DNA of 50,786 nt from Myxococcaceae bacterium (GCA_019686135.1 JADGHL010000024.1:1-50786), one strand, 5' to 3'; shown: positions 1 through 9,354, numbered from the stretch's first letter. A program made the numbers and translations. Notes: generated by a model not told the origin, from the letters alone.

Positions 1-25
1 TGGTCCCTTCGATGAAGCGGGGCAT
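1..25 (-). CDS. ribH: 6,7-dimethyl-8-ribityllumazine synthase, first 8 codons only (partial)
   Basis: Only the start of this gene lies in the window; it reads leftwards off the edge. The ATG at 25-23 is followed by codons for MPRFIEGT, the usual opening of lumazine synthase in this group. Reading toward the start, an AGGA ribosome-binding site lies about 9 nt upstream. It follows ribBA by 36 nt in the same direction, the expected ribBA-ribH order, which supports the call more than the eight residues do. Lumazine synthase joins the RibBA product to the pyrimidine branch. Confidence 0.7.
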
Positions 26-61
26 GAAGCTTTCCTACTCCAGGGTCAGGGGGGTGGGTAC

Positions 62-1261
62 TTATCGGCGCCGCCGGGGCCGGGGGCGCGCGGACCGGGC
101 CGCGAGCTGGCGCGGCGTCGCCCCTTCGGTGAGCGGGATCTGTTCGACGACCTCGAGCTGATAGCTCTCGAGCCCGACGATCTTCTTGGGGTTGTCGGTC
201 AGAAGCCGCAACCGGCGCAGCCCGAGATCCCGGAGGATCTGCGCGCCGATGCCGAACTCGCGCAGCCGGCCGCGGTCCTCGCCCGGGCGGCGCTCCTGGT
301 CCTGCGCCCGGTGGGTGCACTCGAGCCGTCCGGCGCCGGGGACGTCCTTCTGCAGGTAGACGATCACGCCCCGCCCGGCCTCGCGGATCTTCCGCATCGC
401 CTGGTCGAGCTGGCTCCCGCACTCACACTCCTTCGAGCGGAGCAGATCGCCCGCGAGGCAGGCGCGGTGGACCCGGGTGAGCACGGGCGCCGTCCCGTCG
501 ACCTGGCCCATCACCAGCGCCACGTGCACCGCCGGATCGACGTCGCTCTGGTACGCGATCGCCCGGAACCCGCCGCCGCCGAAGCGCGCGTCGACGCTCT
601 CGCTCACCCGCCTCACCAGGCGGTCGTGCTGCAGCCGGTACCGGATGATGTCGGCCACCGAGAGCAGCGTGAGCCCGTGCTTCGCCGCAAACCGCTGGAG
701 TTGCGGCCGGCGGGCCATGGTGCCGTCCGGGTTCATCACCTCGCAGATCACCCCGGACGGATCGAGCCCCGCCATCCGGGCGAGGTCGACCGACCCTTCG
801 GTCTGCCCCGACCGGACGAGCACGCCGCCGTCCCGCGCGCGGAGCGGAAAGACGTGGCCGGGCCGCACGAGGTCGCCGGGCTTTGCGTCCTTTGCCACCG
901 CCACCTGGATCGTCCGGGCGCGATCCGCCGCGGAGATCCCGGTGGTCACGCCGGTCGCCGCTTCGATCGACACGGTGAACGCGGTGCCCAGCGGCGAGGT
1001 GTTCTCGCTCACCATCATCGGCAGGTTCAGCTGCCGGATCTTCTCCTCGGTGAGCGACAGGCAGATCAACCCGCGGGCGTGGGTGGCCATGAAGTTGATC
1101 GCCTCCGGGGTGACCTTCTCGGCCGCCATCACCAGGTCACCTTCGTTCTCCCGGTCCTCGTCGTCGGTGAGGATCACCATCTTGCCGCGACGGATGTCCG
1201 CGAGCGCCCGCTGCACCAGGGCGATGCTGTCGTGCTCTTCGTTGCGCTTCTTCGTGACCAC
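62..1261 (-). CDS. ribBA: RibBA: DHBP synthase with a degenerate GTP cyclohydrolase II domain
   Basis: 399 residues. Residues 1-205 form 3,4-dihydroxy-2-butanone-4-phosphate synthase (ribulose 5-phosphate to the four-carbon unit of riboflavin), with the acidic metal/substrate loop [10 protein letters not shown] at 33-42 intact. Residues 206-385 are a GTP cyclohydrolase II domain. Its zinc cysteines remain (C268, C279, C281), as do the late motif [12 protein letters not shown] (336-347) and LLTDNPKKI. However, the segment after VYLQ (301-304), which in active enzymes carries the RQEGRGIGL-type motif and a further helix, is replaced by a short unrelated Arg/Glu-rich stretch (305-333). The GCHII half is therefore probably inactive, as in several other proteobacterial RibB proteins, and GTP cyclohydrolase II would have to be encoded elsewhere. 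The C-terminus ends in an Arg/Pro-rich tail. Starts 4 nt after the ribE stop, so probably co-translated. Confidence 0.93.
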   Translation of the reverse strand: MVTKKRNEEHDSIALVQRALADIRRGKMVILTDDEDRENEGDLVMAAEKVTPEAINFMATHARGLICLSLTEEKIRQLNLPMMVSENTSPLGTAFTVSIEAATGVTTGISAADRARTIQVAVAKDAKPGDLVRPGHVFPLRARDGGVLVRSGQTEGSVDLARMAGLDPSGVICEVMNPDGTMARRPQLQRFAAKHGLTLLSVADIIRYRLQHDRLVRRVSESVDARFGGGGFRAIAYQSDVDPAVHVALVMGQVDGTAPVLTRVHRACLAGDLLRSKECECGSQLDQAMRKIREAGRGVIVYLQKDVPGAGRLECTHRAQDQERRPGEDRGRLREFGIGAQILRDLGLRRLRLLTDNPKKIVGLESYQLEVVEQIPLTEGATPRQLAARSARPRPRRRR

Positions 1262-1265
1262 GTCC

Positions 1266-1928
1266 CTACTCCTTTCCGGGCGCGAAGCCCGCGGACCGCA
1301 AAAGTTCCAGCGTCACCCCCGGCCGGGACTGCTTCGACTCAATGGCGTACAACCGCGCGACGTACTTTCCAATCACATCCGCCTCGAGGTTCACCGCGTC
1401 GCCGACCTTCTTCTGCGCGAGCGTGGTCCGCTCCTGTGTCTCGGGGATCAGCATCACGCTGAACCGGTCTTCCGCCAGCGTGGCCACCGTCAGGCTGATG
1501 CCGTCGATCGTCACCGAGCCCTTCTCGATGACATTCGCGCGCAGGCCCTCCGGCAGCGCGAACCAAAGGTTCAGCGCACCGCCCTTCGGTTCGCGCGCCA
1601 GGATCTGCGTGACCGCGTCGACGTGCCCCTGAACGAGGTGCCCGCCCAGCCGGTCGCCGGCCCGGAGAGCGCGTTCAAGGTTCACCCGCACGCCCGCCTT
1701 CAAACCACCGAGCGTCGTGACCCTGAGCGTCTCGGGCCCGGCCTGGACACGGAACCAGTCCGCGCCGGCTTCCACGACCGTCAGGCACGTCCCATCCACG
1801 GCGATCGACTCGCCCAGCACGAACGGCCCGTCCGCCGGAAGCCGCCGCGCGCGGATCCACACGTCGGTCATCCCACCCGGGACCACCCGTTCGACGACGC
1901 CGATGTCCTGCACGAGCCCGGTGAACAT
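1266..1928 (-). CDS. ribE: riboflavin synthase, alpha subunit
   Basis: 220 residues from the ATG at 1928. The reading frame is open further upstream, but [10 protein letters not shown] is the invariant N-terminus of this family, so this start was chosen. The protein has the two tandem lumazine-binding barrels of the family: the first opens with MFTGLVQ, the second with [11 protein letters not shown] at about residue 99. It dismutates two 6,7-dimethyl-8-ribityllumazine molecules to riboflavin. It lies directly upstream of ribBA (4-nt gap) and ribH. The ribD gene that normally precedes it is 5.7 kb away. A head-to-head gene (VIT/vWA) starts 122 nt away, so 1929-2050 must hold both promoters. 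I saw no FMN riboswitch there. Confidence 0.95.
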   Translation of the reverse strand: MFTGLVQDIGVVERVVPGGMTDVWIRARRLPADGPFVLGESIAVDGTCLTVVEAGADWFRVQAGPETLRVTTLGGLKAGVRVNLERALRAGDRLGGHLVQGHVDAVTQILAREPKGGALNLWFALPEGLRANVIEKGSVTIDGISLTVATLAEDRFSVMLIPETQERTTLAQKKVGDAVNLEADVIGKYVARLYAIESKQSRPGVTLELLRSAGFAPGKE

Positions 1929-2050
1929 GCCTGCGCCGCATATAACGAATCGCCCCCCGGCTGGACAGCGGGAGCGGTCCGCCGCTTCGGGACAGATCCT
2001 TTTCGGCCTCCGCGCGTTGAACGCCCGTCCGCTCACTGAGGAGGCCACCC

Positions 2051-4561
2051 ATGCAACGGCTTCTGTCCGGGACGCTTCACGCGTTCGCGCTCACCCTGCT
2101 GCTCCCACTGCTGCCGTCCACGGCGTACGCGTCGGCGAACGATCCCGGCGCGATCACCGAGGGATCGATGCGCGCTCTGCGCGACGACGGCGCCCCCATC
2201 CCGCTGCCGCTCGAGCACACGGATGTGCAGGCGGAGATCTCCGGCTTCGTCAGCCGCGTCCAGGTGGTGCAGACCTTCCACAACCCATTCCAGGAGCGGA
2301 TCGAGGCCATCTACGTCCTCCCGCTGCCGGACAAGGGCGCAGTGGACTCGATGACGATGGAGGTCGGCCAGCGCACGGTGCGGGGCGTGATCAAGAACCG
2401 CGAAGAGGCGCGGCAGCTCTATGAGGCAGCGAAGAACAGCGGCCGCACCGCCGCGCTGCTCGATCAGGAGCGTCCCAACATCTTCACGCAGTCGGTGGCG
2501 AACATCCTGCCGGGCGAGCGGATCACGGTGACCCTCACCTACGTCGCCCCGCTCGAGTACGACCACGGGCAGTACACCTTCAACTTCCCGATGGTGGTGG
2601 GACCCCGATACATCCCGGGCACGCCGCTGGGCGGGCAGTCACAGGGCACCGGAACCCACGCGGACACCGACCGCGTGCCGGACGCATCCCGCATCTTTCC
2701 GCCGCTGTTGCCCGAGGGCACGCGCAGCGGCCACGACATCAGCCTGACCGTGAAGCTGGACGCGGGCGTGCCGATCCAGAAGATGGAGTGCGTCTCCCAC
2801 GACGTGGAGATCATCCGGTCGGGGACGCGCAGGGCGGAGGTCCGGCTCAAGCCGTCCGACGCGATCCCCAACAAGGACTTCATCCTCCGCTACGACGTCG
2901 CCGGGGATCAGCTCGAGGCCGGCATCCTCACCCACAAGGACGAGCGCGGCGGCTTCTTCACGCTGATGCTCCAGCCCCAGGCGGACTTCCGCACCTCGGA
3001 GATCACGCCGAAGGAGATGTTCTTCGTCATCGACCAGTCCTGCTCTCAGAGCGGCCTGCCGATGGAGAAGCAGAAGGGCATCATCTACGAGGCCCTCGAT
3101 CACATGAACCCGGGGGACACCTTCAACATCGTCAGCTTCAACTCCGGCGTGAATTTCTTCGCGCCGAAGGCGCTGGCGAACACGCCGGAGAACGTGGCGC
3201 GCGCGCGCCGCTTCGTCGACGGGCTCCAGGCCAACGGAGGCACCGAGATGCTCCAGGGGGTGCTGGCCTGCCTCGACGCCGAGCGCGATCCCCAGCGGCT
3301 GCGGATGGTCCTGTTCCTCAGCGACGGCTACGTGGGCAACGACGAGGAGATCATCCACGCGGTGGAGCAGCACATCGGCAACGCGCGGATGTTCACCTAC
3401 GGCGTCGGGGCGTCCGTGAACCACTACCTGCTTGACCGGATGGCCGAGGTGGGCCGCGGCGACTACCAGTACGCACGTCCGGACGAGGACACGAAGCAGT
3501 CGGTGGCGCGGTTCTACGATCGGATCTCGAAGCCGTACCTCGTGGACATCGAGCTCGACTACGGAGACCTCGGCGTGGAAGAGGTCTACCCGAAGCGGGT
3601 GCGGGACCTGTTCGCCTCGCAGCCGATCATCCTCACCGGCCACTACGGCGCGGGGGGCCACGGGAAGTTCACCCTCAAGGGACGGATCGCCGGCAAGCCG
3701 TATGTCGAGGAGATCGAGGTCGATCTGCCGAAGGCGGCGCAGCCGGAGAACGAAGCGCTGGCGTCGATGTTCGGCCGCGCGAAGATCGAGCACCTCGCCG
3801 GGCTGCAGCACGGGGGTGAGAAGCCCGAGATCGTGAAGGCGATCACCGACACCGCGCTGCGCTTCCGGCTGATGAGCGCGTACACGTCGTTCGTGGCGAT
3901 CGACGACGTGGTGCGCACCGGCCAGGGCGCGCCCATAAGCGTCCAGCAGCCCGTGCCCACGCCGGAAGGCACCCGGTACGAGGCCTTCGCCGCCACCGGT
4001 CCACGCCGCGCCGCCGCACACGGCGCTGCCTGGAGCGGAGTGGCCGCCAGCGCGAGCGTCCCTGCTCCCACCGTGGCGATGCCGCCTCCGCCGCCGGTCC
4101 CGTCCCGGAATGCCCGCGCGCCGGCACGGATGATCGCCGCCGAGGCGAAGGAGGTGGATCTGCCGGCGAAGGACGTCGCGCTGGACGTCGACGAGCAGAA
4201 GGAGGCGAAGCCAGCGGAGGAGCGCAAGCGCGACAGCGACGTCAAGAAGGTGCGCGCGCTGCGCCTGCAGGTCCGTGAGCTGATCATCCGCGGGCCGATG
4301 ACCCGAGCCGCCGCACAGCGCCAGCTGCAACAGGCGCTGGAACAGGTGGCGCACAGGCTGGCCGGCAGATTCGAGGCGACCGGCGATCTGACGCTCTCGC
4401 TCACCATCGGCGCCGACGGCACGGTGACCGCGATCGCGGTGATCCACGACGGACTGCACGTCGCAGACCTCACCACGGAGCTGCGCGCGGTGCTGAAGAC
4501 CATCCGGTTCGCCGCGAACCCGTCCGGATCGGTGGTGACGGTGCGGATCAGCGCCGGGTAG
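2051..4561 (+). CDS. secreted VIT and von Willebrand factor A domain protein with TonB-like C-terminus
   Basis: 836 residues. Signal peptide 1-28 (hydrophobic core, AYA-SA cleavage). VIT domain about 45-185, with the typical TFHNPFQERIEAIYVLPLP. vWA domain about 320-500: the metal (MIDAS) site is complete, with D328-x-S330-x-S332, the Thr in GGTEM and the Asp in FLSDG. A Pro/Ala-rich then charged linker covers about 635-735. The last 65 residues resemble the small C-terminal fold shared by TonB and AgmX-type proteins. Inter-alpha-trypsin-inhibitor-like VIT/vWA proteins are envelope or exported proteins of mostly unknown role, so the substrate is unknown. An ATG with GAGGAGG 8 nt upstream fixes the start. 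A GC-rich hairpin follows the stop. It is transcribed against the surrounding rib genes and appears inserted there. Confidence 0.9.
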   Translation: MQRLLSGTLHAFALTLLLPLLPSTAYASANDPGAITEGSMRALRDDGAPIPLPLEHTDVQAEISGFVSRVQVVQTFHNPFQERIEAIYVLPLPDKGAVDSMTMEVGQRTVRGVIKNREEARQLYEAAKNSGRTAALLDQERPNIFTQSVANILPGERITVTLTYVAPLEYDHGQYTFNFPMVVGPRYIPGTPLGGQSQGTGTHADTDRVPDASRIFPPLLPEGTRSGHDISLTVKLDAGVPIQKMECVSHDVEIIRSGTRRAEVRLKPSDAIPNKDFILRYDVAGDQLEAGILTHKDERGGFFTLMLQPQADFRTSEITPKEMFFVIDQSCSQSGLPMEKQKGIIYEALDHMNPGDTFNIVSFNSGVNFFAPKALANTPENVARARRFVDGLQANGGTEMLQGVLACLDAERDPQRLRMVLFLSDGYVGNDEEIIHAVEQHIGNARMFTYGVGASVNHYLLDRMAEVGRGDYQYARPDEDTKQSVARFYDRISKPYLVDIELDYGDLGVEEVYPKRVRDLFASQPIILTGHYGAGGHGKFTLKGRIAGKPYVEEIEVDLPKAAQPENEALASMFGRAKIEHLAGLQHGGEKPEIVKAITDTALRFRLMSAYTSFVAIDDVVRTGQGAPISVQQPVPTPEGTRYEAFAATGPRRAAAHGAAWSGVAASASVPAPTVAMPPPPPVPSRNARAPARMIAAEAKEVDLPAKDVALDVDEQKEAKPAEERKRDSDVKKVRALRLQVRELIIRGPMTRAAAQRQLQQALEQVAHRLAGRFEATGDLTLSLTIGADGTVTAIAVIHDGLHVADLTTELRAVLKTIRFAANPSGSVVTVRISAG

Positions 4562-4584
4562 CGCCGCCGTGCGATGACAGCACG

Positions 4585-4615
4585 CGGGGCGGCAGCCTGA
4601 GGGCTGACCGCCCCG
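4585..4615 (+). terminator. GC-rich hairpin terminator after the VIT/vWA gene
   Basis: CGGGGCGG (4585-4592) pairs with CCGCCCCG (4608-4615). An inner AGCC/GGCT stem extends it around a TGA loop, and TTT follows. It lies 23 nt past the stop at 4561, the right place for an intrinsic terminator, though the T tract is short. Confidence 0.65.
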
Positions 4616-4960
4616 TTTGCGTATGGCCGGTGCGCTCGGTGAGCGCGGGCGGCTTCCCTCCGGCGCCCCGGACCGGGCCCGTGCCCAGATCGGAGCCCTG
4701 GCAGATGCCTGCGCACGAGGGCCTCCACCCGGCTGCCACGACGGAGCGGGCCGTCGGCGAATAGGAGAGACACCGTGCGCCGTCGGGCAATGTCCCCGCG
4801 CTTGACGTCGGGCTGGTGCCGCGTGGGATGGCCTCGAGGCTGACTTCGTCGGCGCACGCCGCTTCGTCCGGTCCATGCACTCCTGGCCCACCATCGAAAG
4901 CGCTCCGGGGCCCACCCGGACGGATCGCGCGGTGACGCGATGGCCCCCGCAGAACGACTC
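4616..4960. other. intergenic stretch without a recognisable gene
   Basis: Between the convergent VIT/vWA and M4 protease genes (gap 4562-5032) I see no ORF with family resemblance, start signal or codon pattern; the open frames here are shadows. Apart from the hairpins at 4585-4615 and 4961-5001 nothing stands out. Confidence 0.6.
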
Positions 4961-5001
4961 GGACCGGCAACCCGCGGCAGTGAAGCCGCGAGCGCCGGTC
5001 C
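4961..5001 (-). terminator. long nested hairpin after the M4 protease gene
   Basis: GGACCGGC (4961-4968) pairs perfectly with GCCGGTCC (4994-5001). Inside it CGCGGC (4973-4978) pairs with GCCGCG (4985-4990) around an AGTGAA loop. It lies about 30 nt beyond the protease stop (5033-5035 on the minus strand). No T tract follows, so it may act as a transcript end or as mRNA 3' protection. Confidence 0.55.
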
Positions 5002-5032
5002 ACGAGCGCCCCCTTGGATGCCCTGCGCAGGT

Positions 5033-7303
5033 CTACTGGTAGGTGGCGACCAGCGACAGGTTGCTGTACGCCTTGTAGCCGCGGACCATCACGTACCAGG
5101 TGCCGGCCACCGGCTGCGCGTTGACGGTCTCGTTGTTGCCGTTGACGTACGGCCTGTAGTCCCAGGTGGAGGTGGTGGGCGCGGCGCCGTACCGCACGTA
5201 GAGATCGGCATCGCCAGTGCCGCCGCTGATCTTGAACTGCAGCGCGCTCACCCCCGAGGGCACGGTGAAGGTGTACGTCGTCTGGCTGTTGGTGGCGCCG
5301 GAGAGGGTGACCGGGACACCGTTGGACAGGACGTTGGACCCGCCGCCACCGCCACCACCGCCGCCCGAGCCGGTGGTGTACGAGACCACCAGAGTCACGC
5401 CGGAATAGGCGGCGTACCCATCCAGCATCACGTACCAGGTGCCGGCCTGCACGTTGGTCACGTTGACGGTCTCGTTGTTGCCGTTGAGGTACGGGCGGTA
5501 GTCCCACGTAGAGGTGGTGGGCTTGGCGCCGTAGCGGACGTAGAGGTCGACATCACCCGTGCCGCCAGAGATCTTGAAGGTGAGATTGCTGGCGCCCGAC
5601 GGAACCGAGATGGAGTAGAAGTTCTGGCTGCCGGTGGAGCCGGAGACGGTCACCGGAACGCCGTTCTGCAGCGTGGTCACCCCGGACGAGGGCGGCGGGT
5701 TGGACCCACCACCGCCACCGCTGGAGCCGCCCGGCACACCCACCGCCGTCCATGCCGCGTCGACCGCCGCCGCCGTGGCCGCGTCGTAGAGATCCTCCGC
5801 CGCCTGGGTGGTCGCGGTGCGCGCGCCGGCGAAGTTGGTGCTGGAGGTCATGTACGTGGTGAGCGCGCGGTAGAAGATCCGGGTCGCCTTCTCGAAGCCG
5901 ATCGCCGGGACCTGCACGTTCGTCTTCCCGCGCGGGTGCGTGCCGCCCTTGACCAAAAGCGCATACGCGAGGTTGGCGATGCCCGAGTTCAGGTGCACTC
6001 CGCCGTAGTCCTGCGAGCCGGTGTAGCGGGTCGGGTAGTAGTCGTAGGACATTCCGTCCTTCACCGGATCATCCAGGTAGCGCAGAGCGTCGCCCGGGGT
6101 GCCCGGCGTGTAGCAGTCCTCGCCGACCATGAAGAAGTTCGCGTTCACCCCGCCCGCGTGCCACGCTTCGGCGGCGGACCCGAGGATGTCGCTCATCGCC
6201 TCGTTCAGCGCACCCGGCTCGTTCTGGTAGGCCAGGTTGGCGGTGTGCTCGGTGACCGCGTGGGTCAGCTCATGGGCGGTCACGTCCAGCGCGCCGGCGA
6301 GCGAGCTGAACTCCCACCCATCACCGTCGCCGTACACCATCTGCGTCCCGTCCCAGTACGCGTTGCTGTAGTTCTTCGCGTAGTGGACGCTGCTGATCAG
6401 CGTGGCGCCGTTGTTGTTGTAGGAGTCGCGGTTGAAGTACGCCTTGTAGAAGTCGTAGGTGATGCCGGTGTTGTCGTAGGCGGCGTTCACCGCCGAGTCG
6501 CTCGTCGCCGCGCTGCCCTCGCTCCGCTTGAGCGTGCCGGGCAGGCTGGTCTTGTTGTTCGCGGAGTACACCTTGCGGTTGCGCGCGCTGTGGATGGTGG
6601 GGCGCCGGTCGACGATGCTCCCGGTCACCGCGTCCACGTAGACAAAGTCGCGCATCGGCAGATCGCCCATCTGCCCTTCCGCCAGGACCTCCCACGCCAG
6701 GTGCATCGCGCTGTCCTGCGTGGAGATCACGTAGACCTTCCGCCCGCCGGAGACGATGACGTCGTGACCGAGCTCGTTCTGCACCGCCGCGCGCGCGTCC
6801 TCGACCGTCAGCGACGCCTCGGTGGGCAGGGCGATCCCATCGCGCGCCTCGCCGTTGACCGCGTAGATGGTGCCCGCGGGATTGAGGTGGACGATCAGGT
6901 CACCGCCCACCACCGGGAGCCCGTTCTTGGTCTGGCTGTACCGGGCGTGCCGCAGCCCGAGCACGTCACCCTCGAAGCGCTCGAACTTCAGGCTCTGCGC
7001 ATCGAGCCGGAACACCGGCGCGATGTTGAAGAGCTGCACCTTGAGCGACCCCTGCGCGTCCGCATCCGAGTCCACCTGCGCACTGCCGAGGTCGCCCACC
7101 ACGAACGCGGGAATCCCATCCCGGTGCAGCCGCTTCACGCGCGCGTTCGGCAGCGCCTTGAGCGCGCGCTGGATGTCGTCCGGCAGAGTGCCGATCTGCT
7201 CGTCGGAATCCGTCGCGCTCAGGATCGACGCTTCGTTGTTCCCACATCCGAGGGAAACGGCCAGCAGTGCAGCGAGGGCTACGGAAGCAGCGGTGCGGTT
7301 CAA
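5033..7303 (-). CDS. thermolysin-family (M4) neutral metalloprotease with two C-terminal PPC domains
   Basis: 756 residues. An export signal (1-20) ends in SLGC at 17-20, a poor lipobox, so lipidation is uncertain. An FTP/PepSY propeptide spans about 30-235. The catalytic domain runs about 245-525: zinc ligands H344 and H348 in HELTH with catalytic E345, third ligand E368 in GALNEAMSD, and the active-site histidine H437 in GGVHLNSG. The Ca-binding and substrate motifs (YAKNYSNAYWDG, 308-319) are present. Gly/Ser/Pro linkers lead to two near-identical PPC (pre-peptidase C-terminal) domains at about 545-645 and 657-756, both with GGTGDxDLYVRYGA and NGNNETVN. The family is secreted as a zymogen and degrades proteins; a predatory or scavenging role is inferred from lifestyle only. 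It is transcribed from the AT-richer region 7304-7645. Confidence 0.96.
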   Translation of the reverse strand: MNRTAASVALAALLAVSLGCGNNEASILSATDSDEQIGTLPDDIQRALKALPNARVKRLHRDGIPAFVVGDLGSAQVDSDADAQGSLKVQLFNIAPVFRLDAQSLKFERFEGDVLGLRHARYSQTKNGLPVVGGDLIVHLNPAGTIYAVNGEARDGIALPTEASLTVEDARAAVQNELGHDVIVSGGRKVYVISTQDSAMHLAWEVLAEGQMGDLPMRDFVYVDAVTGSIVDRRPTIHSARNRKVYSANNKTSLPGTLKRSEGSAATSDSAVNAAYDNTGITYDFYKAYFNRDSYNNNGATLISSVHYAKNYSNAYWDGTQMVYGDGDGWEFSSLAGALDVTAHELTHAVTEHTANLAYQNEPGALNEAMSDILGSAAEAWHAGGVNANFFMVGEDCYTPGTPGDALRYLDDPVKDGMSYDYYPTRYTGSQDYGGVHLNSGIANLAYALLVKGGTHPRGKTNVQVPAIGFEKATRIFYRALTTYMTSSTNFAGARTATTQAAEDLYDAATAAAVDAAWTAVGVPGGSSGGGGGSNPPPSSGVTTLQNGVPVTVSGSTGSQNFYSISVPSGASNLTFKISGGTGDVDLYVRYGAKPTTSTWDYRPYLNGNNETVNVTNVQAGTWYVMLDGYAAYSGVTLVVSYTTGSGGGGGGGGGSNVLSNGVPVTLSGATNSQTTYTFTVPSGVSALQFKISGGTGDADLYVRYGAAPTTSTWDYRPYVNGNNETVNAQPVAGTWYVMVRGYKAYSNLSLVATYQ

Positions 7304-7645
7304 GGCGGTCCTCCAGCCTGAAAAACGACGGCGGACCCATGGGCAAGAGGCGCGCCAGCCCTCAAACCGTTGAAATCATTGATGTCCTACACCGAAATAG
7401 CGATTGTCACGCCGCGGCGTCACCGCACCAGCCCGGGCGGCATTTTGTAATGTTTTGCTACAAGTATGACGCTTTCCTTTTATTTTTCGCGGGAGTTGGC
7501 CCGTTCGCATCTGACCTGATTCAGGACAGCCAGGCGGGGCGACTGGCCAAGCTCAGGACACCCGTGTTCTGGATGTGAACGGCATCCGATCAGGCTGTCC
7601 TGCGTCGATGCAGATTCGCGGGGAGTCCTGCCACAGAAGACGGGC
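7304..7645. other. AT-richer intergenic region upstream of the M4 protease
   Basis: No gene seen. This 342-nt stretch is clearly poorer in G+C than its surroundings around 7360-7500. It contains a small inverted repeat TTGTA-N9-TACAA (7445-7463) that could be part of the protease promoter or an operator. A structured element occupies 7522-7602 and is listed separately. It also holds the 3' end of any ribD transcript. Confidence 0.5.
7522..7602. repeat. branched inverted-repeat element (possible structured RNA or terminator)
   Basis: CAGGACAGCC (7522-7531) is the exact reverse complement of GGCTGTCCTG (7593-7602). Inside this 10-bp outer stem are two further hairpins: CAGGACAC/GTGTTCTG (7554-7561 with 7564-7571, one G-U pair on the plus strand) and GGATG/CATCC (7571-7575 with 7583-7587). 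The result is a multi-branched fold. It lies 43-124 nt past the ribD stop. Confidence 0.45.
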
Positions 7646-8848
7646 TCAGCGCGCGCGGGCGGCGGAAGGCTCGTCGTCGTCCCGCAACCGCGCACGCAGG
7701 AGAAGGTCGCGCCCGAGGTGCTCCACCTCGAGCGCGCTGGCCGTCATGGCCTTTTCCATCTGCGAGATGCCGAGCTCACCCACCCAGGACAGCCCGGAGC
7801 GACCGACGACCTTCGGCGCGACGAACAGCAACAGCTCGTCCGCGAGCCGCTCCCGCAACAAGGTGGCGAACACCTCCGCGCCGCCCTCCACCATCACGCT
7901 CAAAAGGCCCGCCTTCGCCATCCGCTTCAACAGCGCGCGGAGATCCACCCGGCCCGCCTTCGCACGCAGCGACCACACCTCCACGCCGAGCGCCTCCAAC
8001 CGGCGCGCTCGCCGCGAGCCCGCCGGCTCCACCGTGGCGACGATCGTCCGGGCCTTCGAGCGGAGGTGGAACACCTTGCGGTCCAGAGGCAGCCGGAGGT
8101 GCGAGTCCACCACCACCCGCACCGGATCCCTTGTCTCGACGTCCGGCCCGAGCCGCGTGGTGAGCTGCGGGTCGTCCCGCAGCACCGTGTTCGCCCCGAC
8201 CAGGATGGCGTCCACGCGGTCGCGCAGCTCGTGCACCCTGCGCCGCGCCTCTTCGCCGGTGACCCAGCGCGAGTCGCCGGTGGCGGTGGCCAGCTTGCCG
8301 TCGAGCGTGACCGCGGCCTTCAGCGTGACCCACGGCATCCCGGTCCGGATGTAGCGGAAGAAGGGGCGGTTGAGTGCGTCCGCCTCCGCCTTCAGCACTC
8401 CGGTCATCACCTCCACACCGTGGCGCCGCAGCCGGGCGATGCCCTTGCCGTTCACCAGCGGGTTCGGATCCGCCGAAGCGGTGATCACCCGCTTGATGCC
8501 CGCCTCGAGAATCGCCTCCGAACACGGGCCGGTGCGGCCCCAGTGATCGCACGGCTCCAGGGTGGTGTAGAGGTCCGCGCCACGCGCTCTGGGGCCGGCG
8601 GCCTCGATCGCCACGATCTCCGCGTGGGCGGTGCCGGCGCGGCGGTGGTGGCCGCGGGCGATCACCCGCCCGTTCTTCACGAGGATCGCCCCCACGGTGG
8701 GGTTGGGGTGGGTGCGGCCCACGCCCTTCTGCGCCTCCTCCAGCGCGATCCGCATGAAGAACTCCGCCACCGCGCGGTCGAACTCCGCCGCGCGGCGCGC
8801 GCGGGGAACCCGTCGCGTGAGCGTGCGCGCCCGTCCGAGCAGCCTCAT
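7646..8848 (-). CDS. ribD: bifunctional pyrimidine deaminase/reductase of riboflavin synthesis
   Basis: 400 residues. The N-terminal deaminase domain has the cytidine-deaminase-type zinc site H75-A-E77 and PC(100)...GRTGPC(109). The C-terminal reductase domain (about 180-390) has the NADPH/substrate motifs GDSRWVTG and DAILVGANT and a late VEGG. It deaminates and then reduces the GTP-derived pyrimidine, feeding RibE/RibH. The ATG at 8848 overlaps the nrdR stop by 4 nt (ATGA), which argues for coupled translation and fixes the start. The frame is open upstream but that part is an nrdR shadow. About 30 basic residues precede the usual family start. No rib gene follows directly, unlike the usual ribD-ribE order. 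Confidence 0.96.
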   Translation of the reverse strand: MRLLGRARTLTRRVPRARRAAEFDRAVAEFFMRIALEEAQKGVGRTHPNPTVGAILVKNGRVIARGHHRRAGTAHAEIVAIEAAGPRARGADLYTTLEPCDHWGRTGPCSEAILEAGIKRVITASADPNPLVNGKGIARLRRHGVEVMTGVLKAEADALNRPFFRYIRTGMPWVTLKAAVTLDGKLATATGDSRWVTGEEARRRVHELRDRVDAILVGANTVLRDDPQLTTRLGPDVETRDPVRVVVDSHLRLPLDRKVFHLRSKARTIVATVEPAGSRRARRLEALGVEVWSLRAKAGRVDLRALLKRMAKAGLLSVMVEGGAEVFATLLRERLADELLLFVAPKVVGRSGLSWVGELGISQMEKAMTASALEVEHLGRDLLLRARLRDDDEPSAARAR

Positions 8849-9354
8849 CCGCCGTTCGACCCCCGGGGCCGGCCGCCCTTGCGCGCACCGGCCGACTGCG
8901 CGCGTTCGTCGATCAGTTCCTTCAGCTCGCTCATGAACTCGGAGATGTCCCGGAACGAGCGGTAGACGGAGGCGAACCGCACGTACGCCACCTCGTCCAG
9001 ATCCTGCAGCGCCTGCATCAGCCGTTCGCCGATCTGCGACGAGGGCACCTCCTTCTCCCCCATCTCCTGGAGCTGGCGTTCGAGGTCGTCGGCGATGTGC
9101 TCGAGCTGCTCCATGGAGACCGGCCGCTTCTCGCACGCCTTCTTCAGCCCGGAGAGCAGCTTCTCCCGGTCGTACGCCTCCCGCCGCCCATCCTTCTTCA
9201 CGATGAGCGGCAAAAGCTCCTCGACCCGCTCATAGGTGGTGAACCGCCGCTGGCACGCGAGGCACTCGCGGCGCCGGCGGATGACGGACCCCTCCTGGGA
9301 CTCGCGGGAGTCGATGACCTTGTTTTCGGGATCCTGGCAGAAGGGGCAACGCAT
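8845..9354 (-). CDS. nrdR: transcriptional repressor NrdR
   Basis: 169 residues. The N-terminal zinc ribbon is CPFC (3-6) with CLAC (31-34), followed by RRRRECLAC and RFTTYERVE. The ATP-cone domain covers about 49-139. NrdR senses dATP/ATP and represses ribonucleotide reductase genes. Length and motifs are typical, with a slightly longer basic Gly-rich tail. It sits between glyA (15-nt gap) and ribD (4-nt overlap), a conserved arrangement in many bacteria. No NrdR box was noticed in the window. Confidence 0.97.
   Translation of the reverse strand: MRCPFCQDPENKVIDSRESQEGSVIRRRRECLACQRRFTTYERVEELLPLIVKKDGRREAYDREKLLSGLKKACEKRPVSMEQLEHIADDLERQLQEMGEKEVPSSQIGERLMQALQDLDEVAYVRFASVYRSFRDISEFMSELKELIDERAQSAGARKGGRPRGSNGG

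Noticed and set aside
262-360. Possible frameshift in ribBA
   Set aside because: Neither alternative frame recovers the missing GTP cyclohydrolase II motif, and the frame resumes with a normal [12 protein letters not shown], so degeneration is more likely.
1929-2050. FMN riboswitch upstream of ribE
   Set aside because: The conserved RFN stem motifs were not found here or upstream of ribD.
2639-4915. 758-codon open frame on the minus strand
   Set aside because: Antisense of the VIT/vWA gene; no family features or start signals.
4940-7321. 793-codon open frame on the plus strand across the protease gene
   Set aside because: Exact antisense of the M4 protease; its translation is Arg/Val/His-rich with no domain. 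A typical shadow in GC-rich DNA.
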